Source of the DNA: a virus
Length of the DNA stretch: 64,000 bases
Direction: 5' to 3' (one strand)
IMG/VR virus record: IMGVR_UViG_3300023174_005338
Coordinates: 248,001 to 312,000 of that record
Position numbers and translations under genes: made by a program. Below are positions 12,001 to 17,601 of this stretch, piece after piece (position 1 is the stretch's first letter; each line of letters opens with the position of its first letter). Below the pieces are notes generated by a model. It saw nothing but the letters and a program-made list of their open reading frames with translations, was not told the DNA's origin and did not search any database.

Positions 12001-12094
12001 TCAGCTGATCCAGGGTGGCCGACAAAAATTGCTCGTTGATCGGAGTCTGGAATATTTCTGGTAGGAATTCTACGCTGCGGACTTGGCGGGCCAT
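1..12094 (-). CDS. Giant baseplate/virion structural protein (partial, C-terminus outside window)
   Basis: The frame opens with an ATG that overlaps the gp6 stop (TAATG) and stays open to the window edge, giving 4031 visible codons. It is the last visible gene of the baseplate operon, the place where T4 has genes 7 and 8, but I cannot align it to either. Two domain types can be seen. Residues about 168-300 (11190-11590) read as two cupredoxin-like strands sets (LTLVRGNTYVFNL, then ITFTVPQDAPDTLYYAND). Residues about 2300-3185 (2540-5190) carry seven FG-GAP-like repeats such as FGTSV...LLVGSPAAN and FGSAV...LLVGAPGND, as in integrin-type propellers. Modules with the pattern GDGST...VYVND also recur and are shared with the fibre genes. 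A structural role at the baseplate periphery is inferred from operon position and composition. The plus-strand open frames over it are shadows. Confidence 0.85.
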   Translation of the reverse strand, partial: MARQVRSVEFLPEIFQTPINEQFLSATLDQLIQNPRFTQTQGFIGRRIGPGVNANDQYVVEPTKTRTDYQLEPGVVQVDPANTSKVVDAITYPGINDALQVQGAFTNNADRLYTSDYYTWDPFVELDKFVNYAQYYWLPGGPLAVDVSATSVPLTDDFTVTRANGVYTFSGVAGNNPAITLVRGGTYTFDVAQNNKETVNFRVTNNDTSSWNIDYSANPTLTLVRGNTYVFNLTQSFPWAFYIKTAPSLGTTDIYNQGVFNNGAAAGLITFTVPQDAPDTLYYANDLQFNLRGQLNIVDGTPGTGPGFWIQTDPGIDGRVIATPNISSRDVLGVTNNGEDLGTVTFNVPLADAQNFYFNMPSIGTVDLITTLQFDQINNQFLEPFFEANPTGIDGITNLQNRTIAFITQDSNPVTGGWQQTTFFDPLLNVGNVQSGTGSFDSTTFDQTTYITDQATQYSVWRIQYLTAAGGGTYMSLQFVQNVDLNNKFAVGFGAEYSSTGWYKNAAGYFEQIPLLTADRNVLFYQDGTDPEIFGRINLIDLELSDTIDVDEIIGSVNYVSPNGVVFSNGMKVVFRGNVYPATYQNQTYYVEGVGTAIQLLPVTNYVTPETYTDSLTIPYDTTPYDFGNFDGSLNQPLVPDYLTINRASPDLNAWTRSNRWFHIDVITASAEYNNTVPVLNNNFRARRPILEYRAGTRLFDFGTQALAPVDIIDFTQTDALSNVNGSLGYSIDGYTLINGSTIIFAADTDIDVRRTVYQVQFVIIDTNAEDSTIVDVPVIVLTPIATALVDQTVVILSGITEQGLSYYYDGVEWIEAQQKISVNQPPLFDIYDSNGISFGNQAIYPSSNFNGSPLFSYAIGNADPDLVLGFPLTYLSLTNIGDIVFDNNFYRDSFNYTIDNRGQTLPLSTGFVRQYSNRVDFQREIGWQTAVTSSLVRQQFQFSYDGNPLLLDVAVNQNQTVPAVQIYINGQFQSADNYQYTVGTNTTTINLLTIYAPGDVIEVSVLSDQVSVAGFYEVPINLSNNPLNNNSDQFTLGTIRNHYTSIAENLIALSGPSIGANNTRDLGNIIPYGLQILQQSSPLTLTGYFMRDANYDIFASLAYNSAEYIKFKSQLLNAVTTFGISDYGNWTVAELLDRSIAQITVGRTNLNPFYWSDMLPTGTVFTSNSYTVNPITINTFNTVQTYDFSTSNYLGLCVYVNNILLTRDTGYVVSTEGPTLTILQTLAVGDVVTINEYADTAGNFVPNTPTKLGLYPKYEPRIFYDTNYVNPTLVIQGHDGSITTAFGDIRDQVLLEFEQRIFSNLKNDGNLPPLVAEDVIPGFFRTTDYSQAEVNQILGESFLSWVGANKLDYTSQTYVADNEFTYNYSQAGNRLDQQPLLGAWRGIYRYFYDTMSPNTTPWEMLGFSEQPEWWTDRYGPTPYTSDNLVLWGDLEAGLVADPVAPYVIPKYRRPGLTSVIPVGSQGELLPPFYSVMGAYNPQGFQKSWQVGDGGPVEASWWMSSSYPFAVMRLLILTRPAEFFSLFADRDLYKYSPEFDQYLYNGRYRIQPQNIEVYGNGVSKASYINWIVDYNQQLGIDSTDALTTDLANLDVRLCYRAASFIASQTLSMYLEKSSPNSENSSLLIPEESYNLLLYKNQPFNRISYSAVIVEVVEGGYTVYGYNATDPYFPTLVSRVTGLQQTLSGGNISVTVPSQYTSKLVQIPYGYTFTNLAGVVDFLLSYGEYLASQGLSFTAQENGYTLNWLQMAQEFLYFANQGWDTGTIINLNPSATQAASFRAGAVVDSIVTYTPENLILDQNRKAFDAKNLIIRRIGNTFTVNPAPGGSQTISYLQLKYTDYEDMIVLDNRTIFNDLIYNPTTAERQSRLRLSAATSTDWNGTLNAQGFILNQNNVVAWKPNTKYTKGDIVLYKNNYWQAANIVQPKSKFEYTDWLKSNYDRIEQGLLQNLATKADQLANSYDTQTANLNNDNDLLAFGLIGFQPRQYMVDLDLDDTSQVNLYQQFIKTKGTTKATDLFTQVDFNPLTAQYRILENWGILVGTYGANANRSWFEVVLNEAQLTSNPGTLQIIQPGESSDANQTVLLDNLWAESYKIPNTDILPTTYVTDSDTALPSAGYVNINDVDITVFNLNNPASIAASLNTVGNGTRIWVAQDNSFDWNIYQCAQIPGRLTQLTDNLNGTSRAQFSTTVDLAIGDLIIIRYFSDAVDGVYRVLSRPSIDTAVIQYEFVNTNQTTITGTGLVFYLQTMRVAQASDIVNLPYATQLVPGATVWVDNDGNGHWQVLEKTNPFAVIDTLTATSPEPNSLFGTSVSQSSSHYALLVGSPAANLGQGAVYTYRLGDTNDYVENTTLSLTATGTVGYGNSVDFGDRTWAVAGASASNSGAGYVTVLYLVPGSNNYIQTQLLVEPNENFAAIGFGTAVQISDNERWLYVSAPGANQLYAYGRVDVPRQSIVYTTDGTTATFVYSDSIEVDSTYPAQLLVTLDNVLLQPGTDYTLSGVVVQLLSTPSAGKTLIIARRQSVQLDFYNYFGVTQNSTTGSGTGAVFTVTNTRGLYNVTLTAPGTAYTVGEQLTISYTQVDPGGSAANNITVTVTQVVSGGITAFTYTGSAVNNTSVFSLTDYLYTADNYDSFTVQVNGVLQRAYIDYTFNTGTLTFLTVPAPQAIIQVESATVGAYWQYTATISANYIDNDAAMGTSLTVDQLGRQILAGAPNDSAPDAEGDVILNAGNVYAFDRGVVKYIISDPSQLTYSIPGSSADPVSVVLNNQYLTNTDQYIDGQFTVSGSDVVLSNSVTLTAGDTLEIETNQFQFVQKFSANTVIDESEFGQSVDICSNSCSVYVGAPLDSSATGVPQAGMVQRQVNQSRIYGITTSTVANPVLTAGDTIRINNQEVAVPNAPENNVAGLIAAINGPTPNIKPNIPNVVATASANATFTGDGSTKIYSIGNMYSSATAYNTVVYVNDVLQTEGVNYTYDNNELSTNYQSIIFVEAPALDSEIVVVSGRMTVSVINSAAAAIFNKLTVLPGLTADDSAIGTAFYDLGFTTYAYTQTIVSPNPTDFAQFGAAVAVNTGAENLVVGSPNGIVYEPTIFDAGETYFDDRSTTFFDSVANSGVVYTYDYLPSANTSLSNPGKFVFGQQVYTTALNTGDRFGSAVNYRSGRLLVGAPGNDLGDSSANYGSVSVLDNANDDAVWQVIHAQQPTVDVNLINSVYSYDKLLNSTQTYFDYIDPLQGKILGVARRNIDYIGAVDPASYNTGTIHNIGTSWGPAHEGEIWWDTNSVRFIDANQDNLIYASTRWGQVFPGSTIDIYQWTASSVPPANYVGPGTPFSTTSYTVHASIDNQGLLQTTYFFWVRGISTVATQARKTLSTTAIASYILNPAGSGLPYIAALTANAIALYNAGSLLSANNTILHVEYDRQIQGGTADVHQEYEFIPDGKPNAFLNANLYRKLLDSLSGTTTTGAVVPDPLLSPGMQYGVQFRPRQSMFENRFNALQNYLGRANTVLAQFPISETRNFNLLNSQEPIPSSVSGAWDFEVANLEVLSYQNLYVVPLGYRYLVTNDASQNGRWTIYQVNAGTQPGQRVLDLVQVQTYDTTLYWNYIDWYRPGYNSSIQPVATVANVAGLQTLNLQTAPVGSSVKVTANGQGKFEIYLRTDLGWDRVVLQDGTIEFSETLWNYALGGYGFDAQVFDGNYFDQAPNTETRYIVRAINEELFVDDLLIERNQSLILLFKFIYSEFGAPEWLIKTSYITVDHVIRGLLPYELFQPDNQTFVLDYLNEVKPYHVQNLQFNLIYDGIDLYAGALTDYDVPAYFNTTLDIPQFVSPVLTPYDYSNSVTQSFVSDASADAEIWLQRPWSDWFNNYGLSVQAITVIDTTTTYSAVPYITIGNEWTASTALALGDQVFYGNNLYTVTVAGTTGTNAPRFTSGSLANGTATLTYSGLRAQATAVLRANGTIATVTVTQPGTSYLTTPSIAVNDTNDSTANYGYGLVPVMGNNLVRSIKTTIRYDRYEYASDIVEWSYLVASYAEG

Positions 12095-15000
12095 TAAATC
12101 ACTCCACTGCCAGGAGCAGTTTGTAAATTGGTGCTGGTCAAGGCCGTGATCACTTCCACATCATTGACCGTGGCGCCATTTACAAATATCTGATTGGGAG
12201 CCGATCTTATTTCATACAAGTCCCCAAAACTTTTTTGTGGGCTCAGTGGCACCAAAACCACACTGCTGACCACATCACCTATGTTTTGATGTATGTACGC
12301 AGCCAACTCGCTGAAATAAAAAGTATCGCCAAAATTCCAATTTTCAATACTGAAGTAGGCATTCATGTTGGCCACTACTAAATTTTTAATGGTGCTGACA
12401 CTGGCTGTGCTACCGGCTGCACGGATCACTTTGACGGTGGCCCGCAGAGCCTGATCTGCTTTTTGTCCAAACAAGGGCTGGAAATCCACGGTGTTAAGGA
12501 TCATGTTGTCCGAGATCATCTTGTATTCTTGTAGTCCTTGATAGACCGTGGTCAGGTCGTTGATGGTGGGTGGTGTTGGTTCTACAACTGTGCCAGTAAC
12601 GTCCTGCAACCAATTGATGTAGGCAGTGTAGTAGGCATTGGTCACAATGTAGATATCTATAATGTTGGTGCTGCCTGGATCAATACGGCTGGTCAACGGA
12701 CTGTTGTGACGATACTGGAAATATAGATCTTGTCGTCCTACCTTGGCCTGATACTCATTGCTCACAGTCAACGTAGGATTGTCTAGACTGTCTACTCCTA
12801 GCACATAAAATGTGCCGGCACTGTAGTCAATGTTTGAAGTGGCACCGGTGGGATTGTAGGCATAAAATACCTGGCCCACAACAAACTGTGACTGCACAGC
12901 CTGTATGGCCGACAAGCTGGGGTAGTTGCTGTTGACAATGCCAGATTCAATCAGCAGATAGCGTTGTAGATTGTCAAAATCCACTGTGGCCTGGAAGAAT
13001 ACCAATTTGTCTGTGGGATCCACTATGGGTGCCACAATGTCATCAAAGAAATCTGGGTTGACTGGTGTGAGATTTCCGGCTCTGGCAAAACTGACCAAGA
13101 CTTGGAAATCATCCACTAGTCCGTCACTGAGCACAGGTTGATCAATGATGGTCAGCACATTGTCCGATCCCATGGGCACCGGCGAGTCAGGACGACTATT
13201 GACCTTGAGCACGTTGATGTAGTCGCGGATCACAGTGCCTGTGCGGCTGTCATAGATGGGATCGCTAGTATAAAAGAAAAATCTGGTCTGTAGCACGCTG
13301 CCAAAATAGTATTCCAAGCTTCTTGATACTACGGTGTAAGTGGCCCCGTCAAAGGTGGCCTGCACCAACCAACTAGCATCACTGTTGGTGCCTGCTGTGC
13401 TTTGTGCGTTGGACAAACTGAAACTGGCATTGGTGGCCAAGTTGCCAGCAGTGATCACATACCAGGTGTTGGTTAGGTTGTTGTAGCCCAGACCAAAATT
13501 TTGATTCAAAGAAATTTGTTCTACTATGCTTTGTTGCACAGTGGTGGGTATGTCCGTGGCAAACACCGGAATGACCTGAGTAGGAATGGCTCTGGTGGGC
13601 ACAAAATTGTTCAGGACCACCGGACCCAGACCATTGGGCAAATTGCCCAGGCCTTCTGCTGTGCCAGATAGGTACACCGCTGTGGGGCTGGCCCAGATGG
13701 TGGTTTTTTCGTCGGGGTTGCTGGGCGTGCCCACTTGCAAACGGTTGTTGGCATCAAAATATTCACCTGTGGGTGCCACAAATTTGACCAGACTACCTTC
13801 AGTAATATATTTGCCATTGTTGCTGGCATAGGTACCAATGGCCACAGGGTTGCCTAGGGCATTTTCAAAATAGCCAGTGGTTTCATTGGCCAGACTGGTG
13901 CTTTGATTCCAGGTGTAGTTCAACACGGACAGATCGGGTCTGGGAAAATTTGCATAATAAAATTGTTGCAGACCATCGCGCAAAGTCAACGGATTGATCT
14001 GATTGATCACAGCATCAGAAATGTCATTGCTGGTCAGCCACGAGAATCGGAATGCAAACAGATCATTGCTTTCATACAAGGCACCATCGCTGGCAAAAAT
14101 ATTTGTGCTGCTGTATTTGCCAGTGGGATCCACCAGATCAAGATAGCGACTGGTTCCAATGCTGGCACGATTTACGGCCGAGCTTTTGAGAATACTGGTG
14201 TATTGTGTGAACGGGAAATTGGTATAGTCCTCGCCGTTGACCATCCTGTTCTGAGTATAGTATTGTGCAGGTGCACGCTGTTTAATTTCTTGTATGGTTT
14301 CTCGTGCCTGTGCATTGGTCACAGGTTCTGTGATGCCGCAGGTAAATGTTATGGTTTCAATCTGTCCTGTGCGACTCACATAGCTGATAGGCACGCTGAC
14401 ACTCTGCATCTCCACAGGATTGATAATGTAGGTCAGACCATTTGAAGCACGCACATAGGTACGGAAGGTGCCCACTGGTATAGTGGCAAATATGCCGTCA
14501 CCAAAGTTTAGTGTGATTTGATCATTGGTGCGACTGGCCACACTGTAGATATCTCTGGTGCCGGGAGCCAGTTGTTCCACAGCAGCCGCATACACACTCT
14601 GTACCTTTTCCCAGTAGTTGGAAACGTTGCCTAGATTGTCCAACTGATACAGCCATACGTCGGTGTTATTGATGCCTTCGATGTTGATGGCCACTGCACG
14701 ATTTGTGATGCGTTCGGCTAGGTTGAAATCTTGATTCTGCAACACACCTTGTTTGAACAGGAAAAAGAAACCAGTGTTGCCGCTGAGAAACCCTTGCTGA
14801 TCATTGCGGAACAACACATTGAATTGTCCATTGGGCAAGGGTGGAGGTTCATACACAAAGTCTGTTCCTGCTGATGTGGCATTGACCACTTCAAAAGGCA
14901 TGTTGACTGTGTCAACTGTGGCAGTGTAAGGTATCACGGGCAAGAATCCAGGCACAAGATTTATTGTGTATTCCTGTGTGTCTACTCCCAGTATGTCCTG

Positions 15001-15528
15001 ACGATTGCCTGGATTTCCAAACTGTTGTGTATTGACCAAGGCCGCATTGAGTATGACCGTGAACTGTTCTTGCCAGTCAAGATTGGTAGGATCTGCCCAG
15101 TTGACCGTGATGTTGGCCAGATTGATGCCGTTGTAGTCGGTGACGTTTTCTGTAGTGCTCACAGAAAATACCTTGAGATACCCGGATGCTTCGGTGTTGC
15201 GATTGGGACTATAACTGACCAAGTTTGCCAGCCGTACCACACTGTCTCGCCGTTCAGCTGTGTCTAGGTAATTTTCTCTGGTGTTGAGGTCTGTGCGAAA
15301 CGCCAGACTCTGCCCCATGAATGCCATGACATCCAACAAGGCAATAAATTCTGAACTTTCAATGTAGTCATTGAAGGTTTCTGGATAATACAGGCGCAAA
15401 TAGTCCACAAAACTCTTGCGCAGGGTTTCAAAATCATAGCTTTGGAAGTCGGCTTCCTGGTAGGTTTGATAGATCCTTTTCCAGTCTTCTACCCCAAAAA
15501 TTGCTGTTTGTCTTGACGTTGTGGCCAT
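12094..15528 (-). CDS. gp6: Baseplate wedge subunit, T4 gp6-like
   Basis: A protein of 1144 residues, longer than T4 gp6 (about 660). The N-terminus carries the typical wedge signature: a segment reading SFVDYLRLYYPETFNDYIES followed by EFIALLDVMAFMGQSLAFR and an arginine/aspartate-rich stretch with RRDSVVRLANLVSYSPNR. In T4, gp6 forms the inner ring of the baseplate wedges and controls sheath contraction. The C-terminal part (IDIYIVTNAYY, DLYEIRSAPNQIFVNGA) also matches the family style. The gene lies directly downstream of gp25, as in many T4-like genomes, and its TAA overlaps the ATG of the giant gene. A late-type box on the minus strand (ACTAAATA at 15554-15547) sits 18 nt upstream of the ATG, which is preceded by GGGA. 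Confidence 0.93.
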   Translation of the reverse strand: MATTSRQTAIFGVEDWKRIYQTYQEADFQSYDFETLRKSFVDYLRLYYPETFNDYIESSEFIALLDVMAFMGQSLAFRTDLNTRENYLDTAERRDSVVRLANLVSYSPNRNTEASGYLKVFSVSTTENVTDYNGINLANITVNWADPTNLDWQEQFTVILNAALVNTQQFGNPGNRQDILGVDTQEYTINLVPGFLPVIPYTATVDTVNMPFEVVNATSAGTDFVYEPPPLPNGQFNVLFRNDQQGFLSGNTGFFFLFKQGVLQNQDFNLAERITNRAVAINIEGINNTDVWLYQLDNLGNVSNYWEKVQSVYAAAVEQLAPGTRDIYSVASRTNDQITLNFGDGIFATIPVGTFRTYVRASNGLTYIINPVEMQSVSVPISYVSRTGQIETITFTCGITEPVTNAQARETIQEIKQRAPAQYYTQNRMVNGEDYTNFPFTQYTSILKSSAVNRASIGTSRYLDLVDPTGKYSSTNIFASDGALYESNDLFAFRFSWLTSNDISDAVINQINPLTLRDGLQQFYYANFPRPDLSVLNYTWNQSTSLANETTGYFENALGNPVAIGTYASNNGKYITEGSLVKFVAPTGEYFDANNRLQVGTPSNPDEKTTIWASPTAVYLSGTAEGLGNLPNGLGPVVLNNFVPTRAIPTQVIPVFATDIPTTVQQSIVEQISLNQNFGLGYNNLTNTWYVITAGNLATNASFSLSNAQSTAGTNSDASWLVQATFDGATYTVVSRSLEYYFGSVLQTRFFFYTSDPIYDSRTGTVIRDYINVLKVNSRPDSPVPMGSDNVLTIIDQPVLSDGLVDDFQVLVSFARAGNLTPVNPDFFDDIVAPIVDPTDKLVFFQATVDFDNLQRYLLIESGIVNSNYPSLSAIQAVQSQFVVGQVFYAYNPTGATSNIDYSAGTFYVLGVDSLDNPTLTVSNEYQAKVGRQDLYFQYRHNSPLTSRIDPGSTNIIDIYIVTNAYYTAYINWLQDVTGTVVEPTPPTINDLTTVYQGLQEYKMISDNMILNTVDFQPLFGQKADQALRATVKVIRAAGSTASVSTIKNLVVANMNAYFSIENWNFGDTFYFSELAAYIHQNIGDVVSSVVLVPLSPQKSFGDLYEIRSAPNQIFVNGATVNDVEVITALTSTNLQTAPGSGVI

Positions 15529-15546
15529 AAGTGTTCCCAGTTTTAA

Positions 15547-15554
15547 TATTTAGT
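15547..15554 (-). promoter_or_regulatory. T4-like late promoter box for gp6
   Basis: On the minus strand the sequence reads ACTAAATA followed by TTAAAAC, 18 nt before the gp6 ATG. It resembles the T4 late consensus TATAAATA. The same spacing is seen for the tube-cap gene at 23543-23550. Confidence 0.55.
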
Positions 15555-15573
15555 TTGGTTATAAACTGGGTAG

Positions 15574-15948
15574 TTAAACGTAAGTGGCAGAACGTTGTTG
15601 TTGGTCAAAAAATATGCTCAATTGTTGTGCTGTAGTACTGGGCACAACCGCCAGACCCAGCTGTATCAAGATGCCGTTTTCTTGCGGAAACATCTGCATG
15701 CCACTGATGAATATTCTAGGATCTCCGGCGCAAACACGTTGTATTTCCTGTTGCAACAGGGCTTGTGTTTCTTGTGTTTGATTTTCAAACAGATAGTTCC
15801 AGATCACAGTGCCATAGCCGGGTCTTCCCGGCAATTCGCCCTGTCGTATGTTGAAAGCATTGAGCAGATCAATCTTGATCAGATCAAAATCCACGGCTGT
15901 GAATTTTTTGTTTTGGTCGATGGTGTTGAATCCAATGAATGTGGGCAT
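15574..15948 (-). CDS. gp25: Baseplate wedge subunit, T4 gp25 / GPW-gp25 family
   Basis: A 124-residue protein, close to T4 gp25 (132). It has the family pattern: an N-terminal DQNKKFTAVDFDLIKIDLLN, then the glycine-rich core GELPGRPGYGTVIWNYLFEN, and a C-terminal hydrophobic strand. gp25 is the central connector of the wedge and contacts gp6 and the hub; the fold is related to GpW/gp25 proteins of contractile systems, not an active lysozyme. The gene lies between a 543-residue tail protein and gp6. The 16-nt spacer upstream is almost entirely a late-type box, and no Shine-Dalgarno sequence precedes the ATG. The start fits the family N-terminus. Confidence 0.95.
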   Translation of the reverse strand: MPTFIGFNTIDQNKKFTAVDFDLIKIDLLNAFNIRQGELPGRPGYGTVIWNYLFENQTQETQALLQQEIQRVCAGDPRIFISGMQMFPQENGILIQLGLAVVPSTTAQQLSIFFDQQQRSATYV

Positions 15949-15952
15949 GATG

Positions 15953-15960
15953 TATTTACT
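15953..15960 (-). promoter_or_regulatory. Possible late promoter box immediately before gp25
   Basis: The minus strand reads AGTAAATA, then CATC, then the gp25 ATG. The box fills the spacer between the upstream stop and gp25. With only 4 nt to the ATG, a transcript from here would be leaderless, so it may instead be a chance match. Confidence 0.35.
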
Positions 15961-15964
15961 TTCT

Positions 15965-17596
15965 CTAGACCAAGGTGCCAGCGCCGGGATTAAAAACCGT
16001 GGTAGCAGATCTGGTCAAGGTTGTGACCTGTGAAGTGAGTCCACCAAAACTGCTGCCTATGGCATTTTGCACGCCGCCAAGTAATCTGTTGCCTTGTCCT
16101 TGCAGGTCTTTTAGAACTGTTTGTGCTTTTGCGATATCTAACGCCGCGCCAATTGAGGCTGCATCAGGCACCGCAGATCCCAAACTGGGCACAGGTATTT
16201 TACTGCTGCCAAATATCTTGGTCATGGCCACATCCACTGTTGCTCGATTAACTGTGTTACTAAATCCAGCGGCTTTTTGCACAGATGCCACCAGGCTGTC
16301 CCCGGTTCCACCCAGTAGATTGCTTATGTTGATATTGCTGAAATTGCCAGCCAAGGAAGTGAGTTGGCCTTGTGCTTGGCCCAACAACGCCGTGGCCTGT
16401 CCTTGCAGTTGGCCAGCTAGAGCCGTGGCCTGACCTGTGAGTTGGCCAGTTAGCGCCGACACATTGGGTAAACCGGCAGTGAGACTGCCAACATTTAAAT
16501 TAGAAAGATTGCCAATGCCACTGGTCAACGAACTGACCGCTGTGGTGGCAAACTGCGAAGCTTTGCCTAGACTGTTCATGGCTGTCTGCACCGAGGCCAG
16601 GTTGGGAGTAATGCCCGATGTCAATGATCCCAGACTAGGAAATGCTGACAAATTGGCCAGGGAACCAATGCCCTTGATGCTGGTGAGATTTGAAGTCAAG
16701 CTGGTCAATGATGGCAGTCCCTGCGCCCATTGTGCTGTGAGTTGTGTGCCAAATCGGCTGGAGTTGGCCACAAGACTGCCTATCTGACTGTTGACACTGT
16801 TGGTCAGGAACGATGTTGCTGTGACCAATGACGTGGTTGCACCAGTATACACTACTCCTCGCACAGCCGATATAGATTGTGCGGCTGGTGTTTCAATCAC
16901 TCCTGCGGCCTGCAGACTGTTGTAGCCTTGAGTCATTAATTGTGCTTGTGCAGTGTGCTGTATGGCATTGTTGTTGAGAAAATCAGAGGCATTGTTTACT
17001 CCGCCCAGTCCAGTCCAGATACCAGGAGCATCTAACACATCGGTCAGGGTGCTTGAGCCATTTTGCAAGAACTGTTGCCAGGTTCCGGGCTTGACATAAC
17101 CGGCCATTTCCAACTGCTGGCAGGACAGACCATATTGCCCTACACCTTTGTCGTTGGTCATTTCTGTGGGATCTTGCTCTACTGAATTGGCCACTTGTGC
17201 CATGATGGCCTGTGTTTGACTTGACGTGAGTGATCCGATGGCAGGGGCAGTAAATCCGCTAGCGGTAATTTCAGCTAGATCCGCAGAAGTGATGGGATTC
17301 TCCAAGGGAGTATCTATCAGCACAGGCAAATTTGTTGTCACAGTTGGCAGGCCATTGACGATGGCCAAGATCACACGATCATTTACACCTGCTGTGCCAC
17401 GATCTAGTCTGCCAAGGTCAAATCTGATATTATTGATGCTGTCGCCGCTGATGCTTTGTCCAGGCACAAACCCAGTCAGGGCGCCGGCTGCAACTTGACT
17501 GTAAAAGATAAAATCAGCCTGTGAAGGTGTGGTTTCAGCAGATGCTTGTAGTGTAAAATTTGCACCAGATGGCAGAGTGTATTTGAATTGGCTCAT
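15965..17596 (-). CDS. Tail/baseplate protein with a lysozyme-like or wall-binding segment
   Basis: A 543-residue protein of unknown exact role in the baseplate operon, between the gp5 spike gene and gp25. Residues about 150-240 contain GQYGLSCQQLEMAGYVKPGT followed by a region with VLDAPGIWTGLGGV and LMTQGYNSLQAAG. I recall this pattern from phage tail proteins associated with peptidoglycan-active or hub proteins, but I see no catalytic motif I can name with confidence. The last 250 residues are rich in Gly, Ser, Leu, Gln and Thr, with imperfect repeats such as LTGQLTGQATALAGQLQGQA, suggesting an extended helical or fibrous segment. It ends in GAGTLV. Because the gp5 gene next door lacks the T4 lysozyme insert, this protein is one candidate for supplying that activity. 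Confidence 0.7.
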   Translation of the reverse strand: MSQFKYTLPSGANFTLQASAETTPSQADFIFYSQVAAGALTGFVPGQSISGDSINNIRFDLGRLDRGTAGVNDRVILAIVNGLPTVTTNLPVLIDTPLENPITSADLAEITASGFTAPAIGSLTSSQTQAIMAQVANSVEQDPTEMTNDKGVGQYGLSCQQLEMAGYVKPGTWQQFLQNGSSTLTDVLDAPGIWTGLGGVNNASDFLNNNAIQHTAQAQLMTQGYNSLQAAGVIETPAAQSISAVRGVVYTGATTSLVTATSFLTNSVNSQIGSLVANSSRFGTQLTAQWAQGLPSLTSLTSNLTSIKGIGSLANLSAFPSLGSLTSGITPNLASVQTAMNSLGKASQFATTAVSSLTSGIGNLSNLNVGSLTAGLPNVSALTGQLTGQATALAGQLQGQATALLGQAQGQLTSLAGNFSNINISNLLGGTGDSLVASVQKAAGFSNTVNRATVDVAMTKIFGSSKIPVPSLGSAVPDAASIGAALDIAKAQTVLKDLQGQGNRLLGGVQNAIGSSFGGLTSQVTTLTRSATTVFNPGAGTLV

Positions 17597-17601
17597 GTCA
17601 T

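Noticed and set aside
10955-12064. A 369-codon plus-strand open frame over the giant gene
   Set aside because: It is antisense to a continuous minus-strand gene with clear domain text, and its translation has untypical composition (Cys and His rich).
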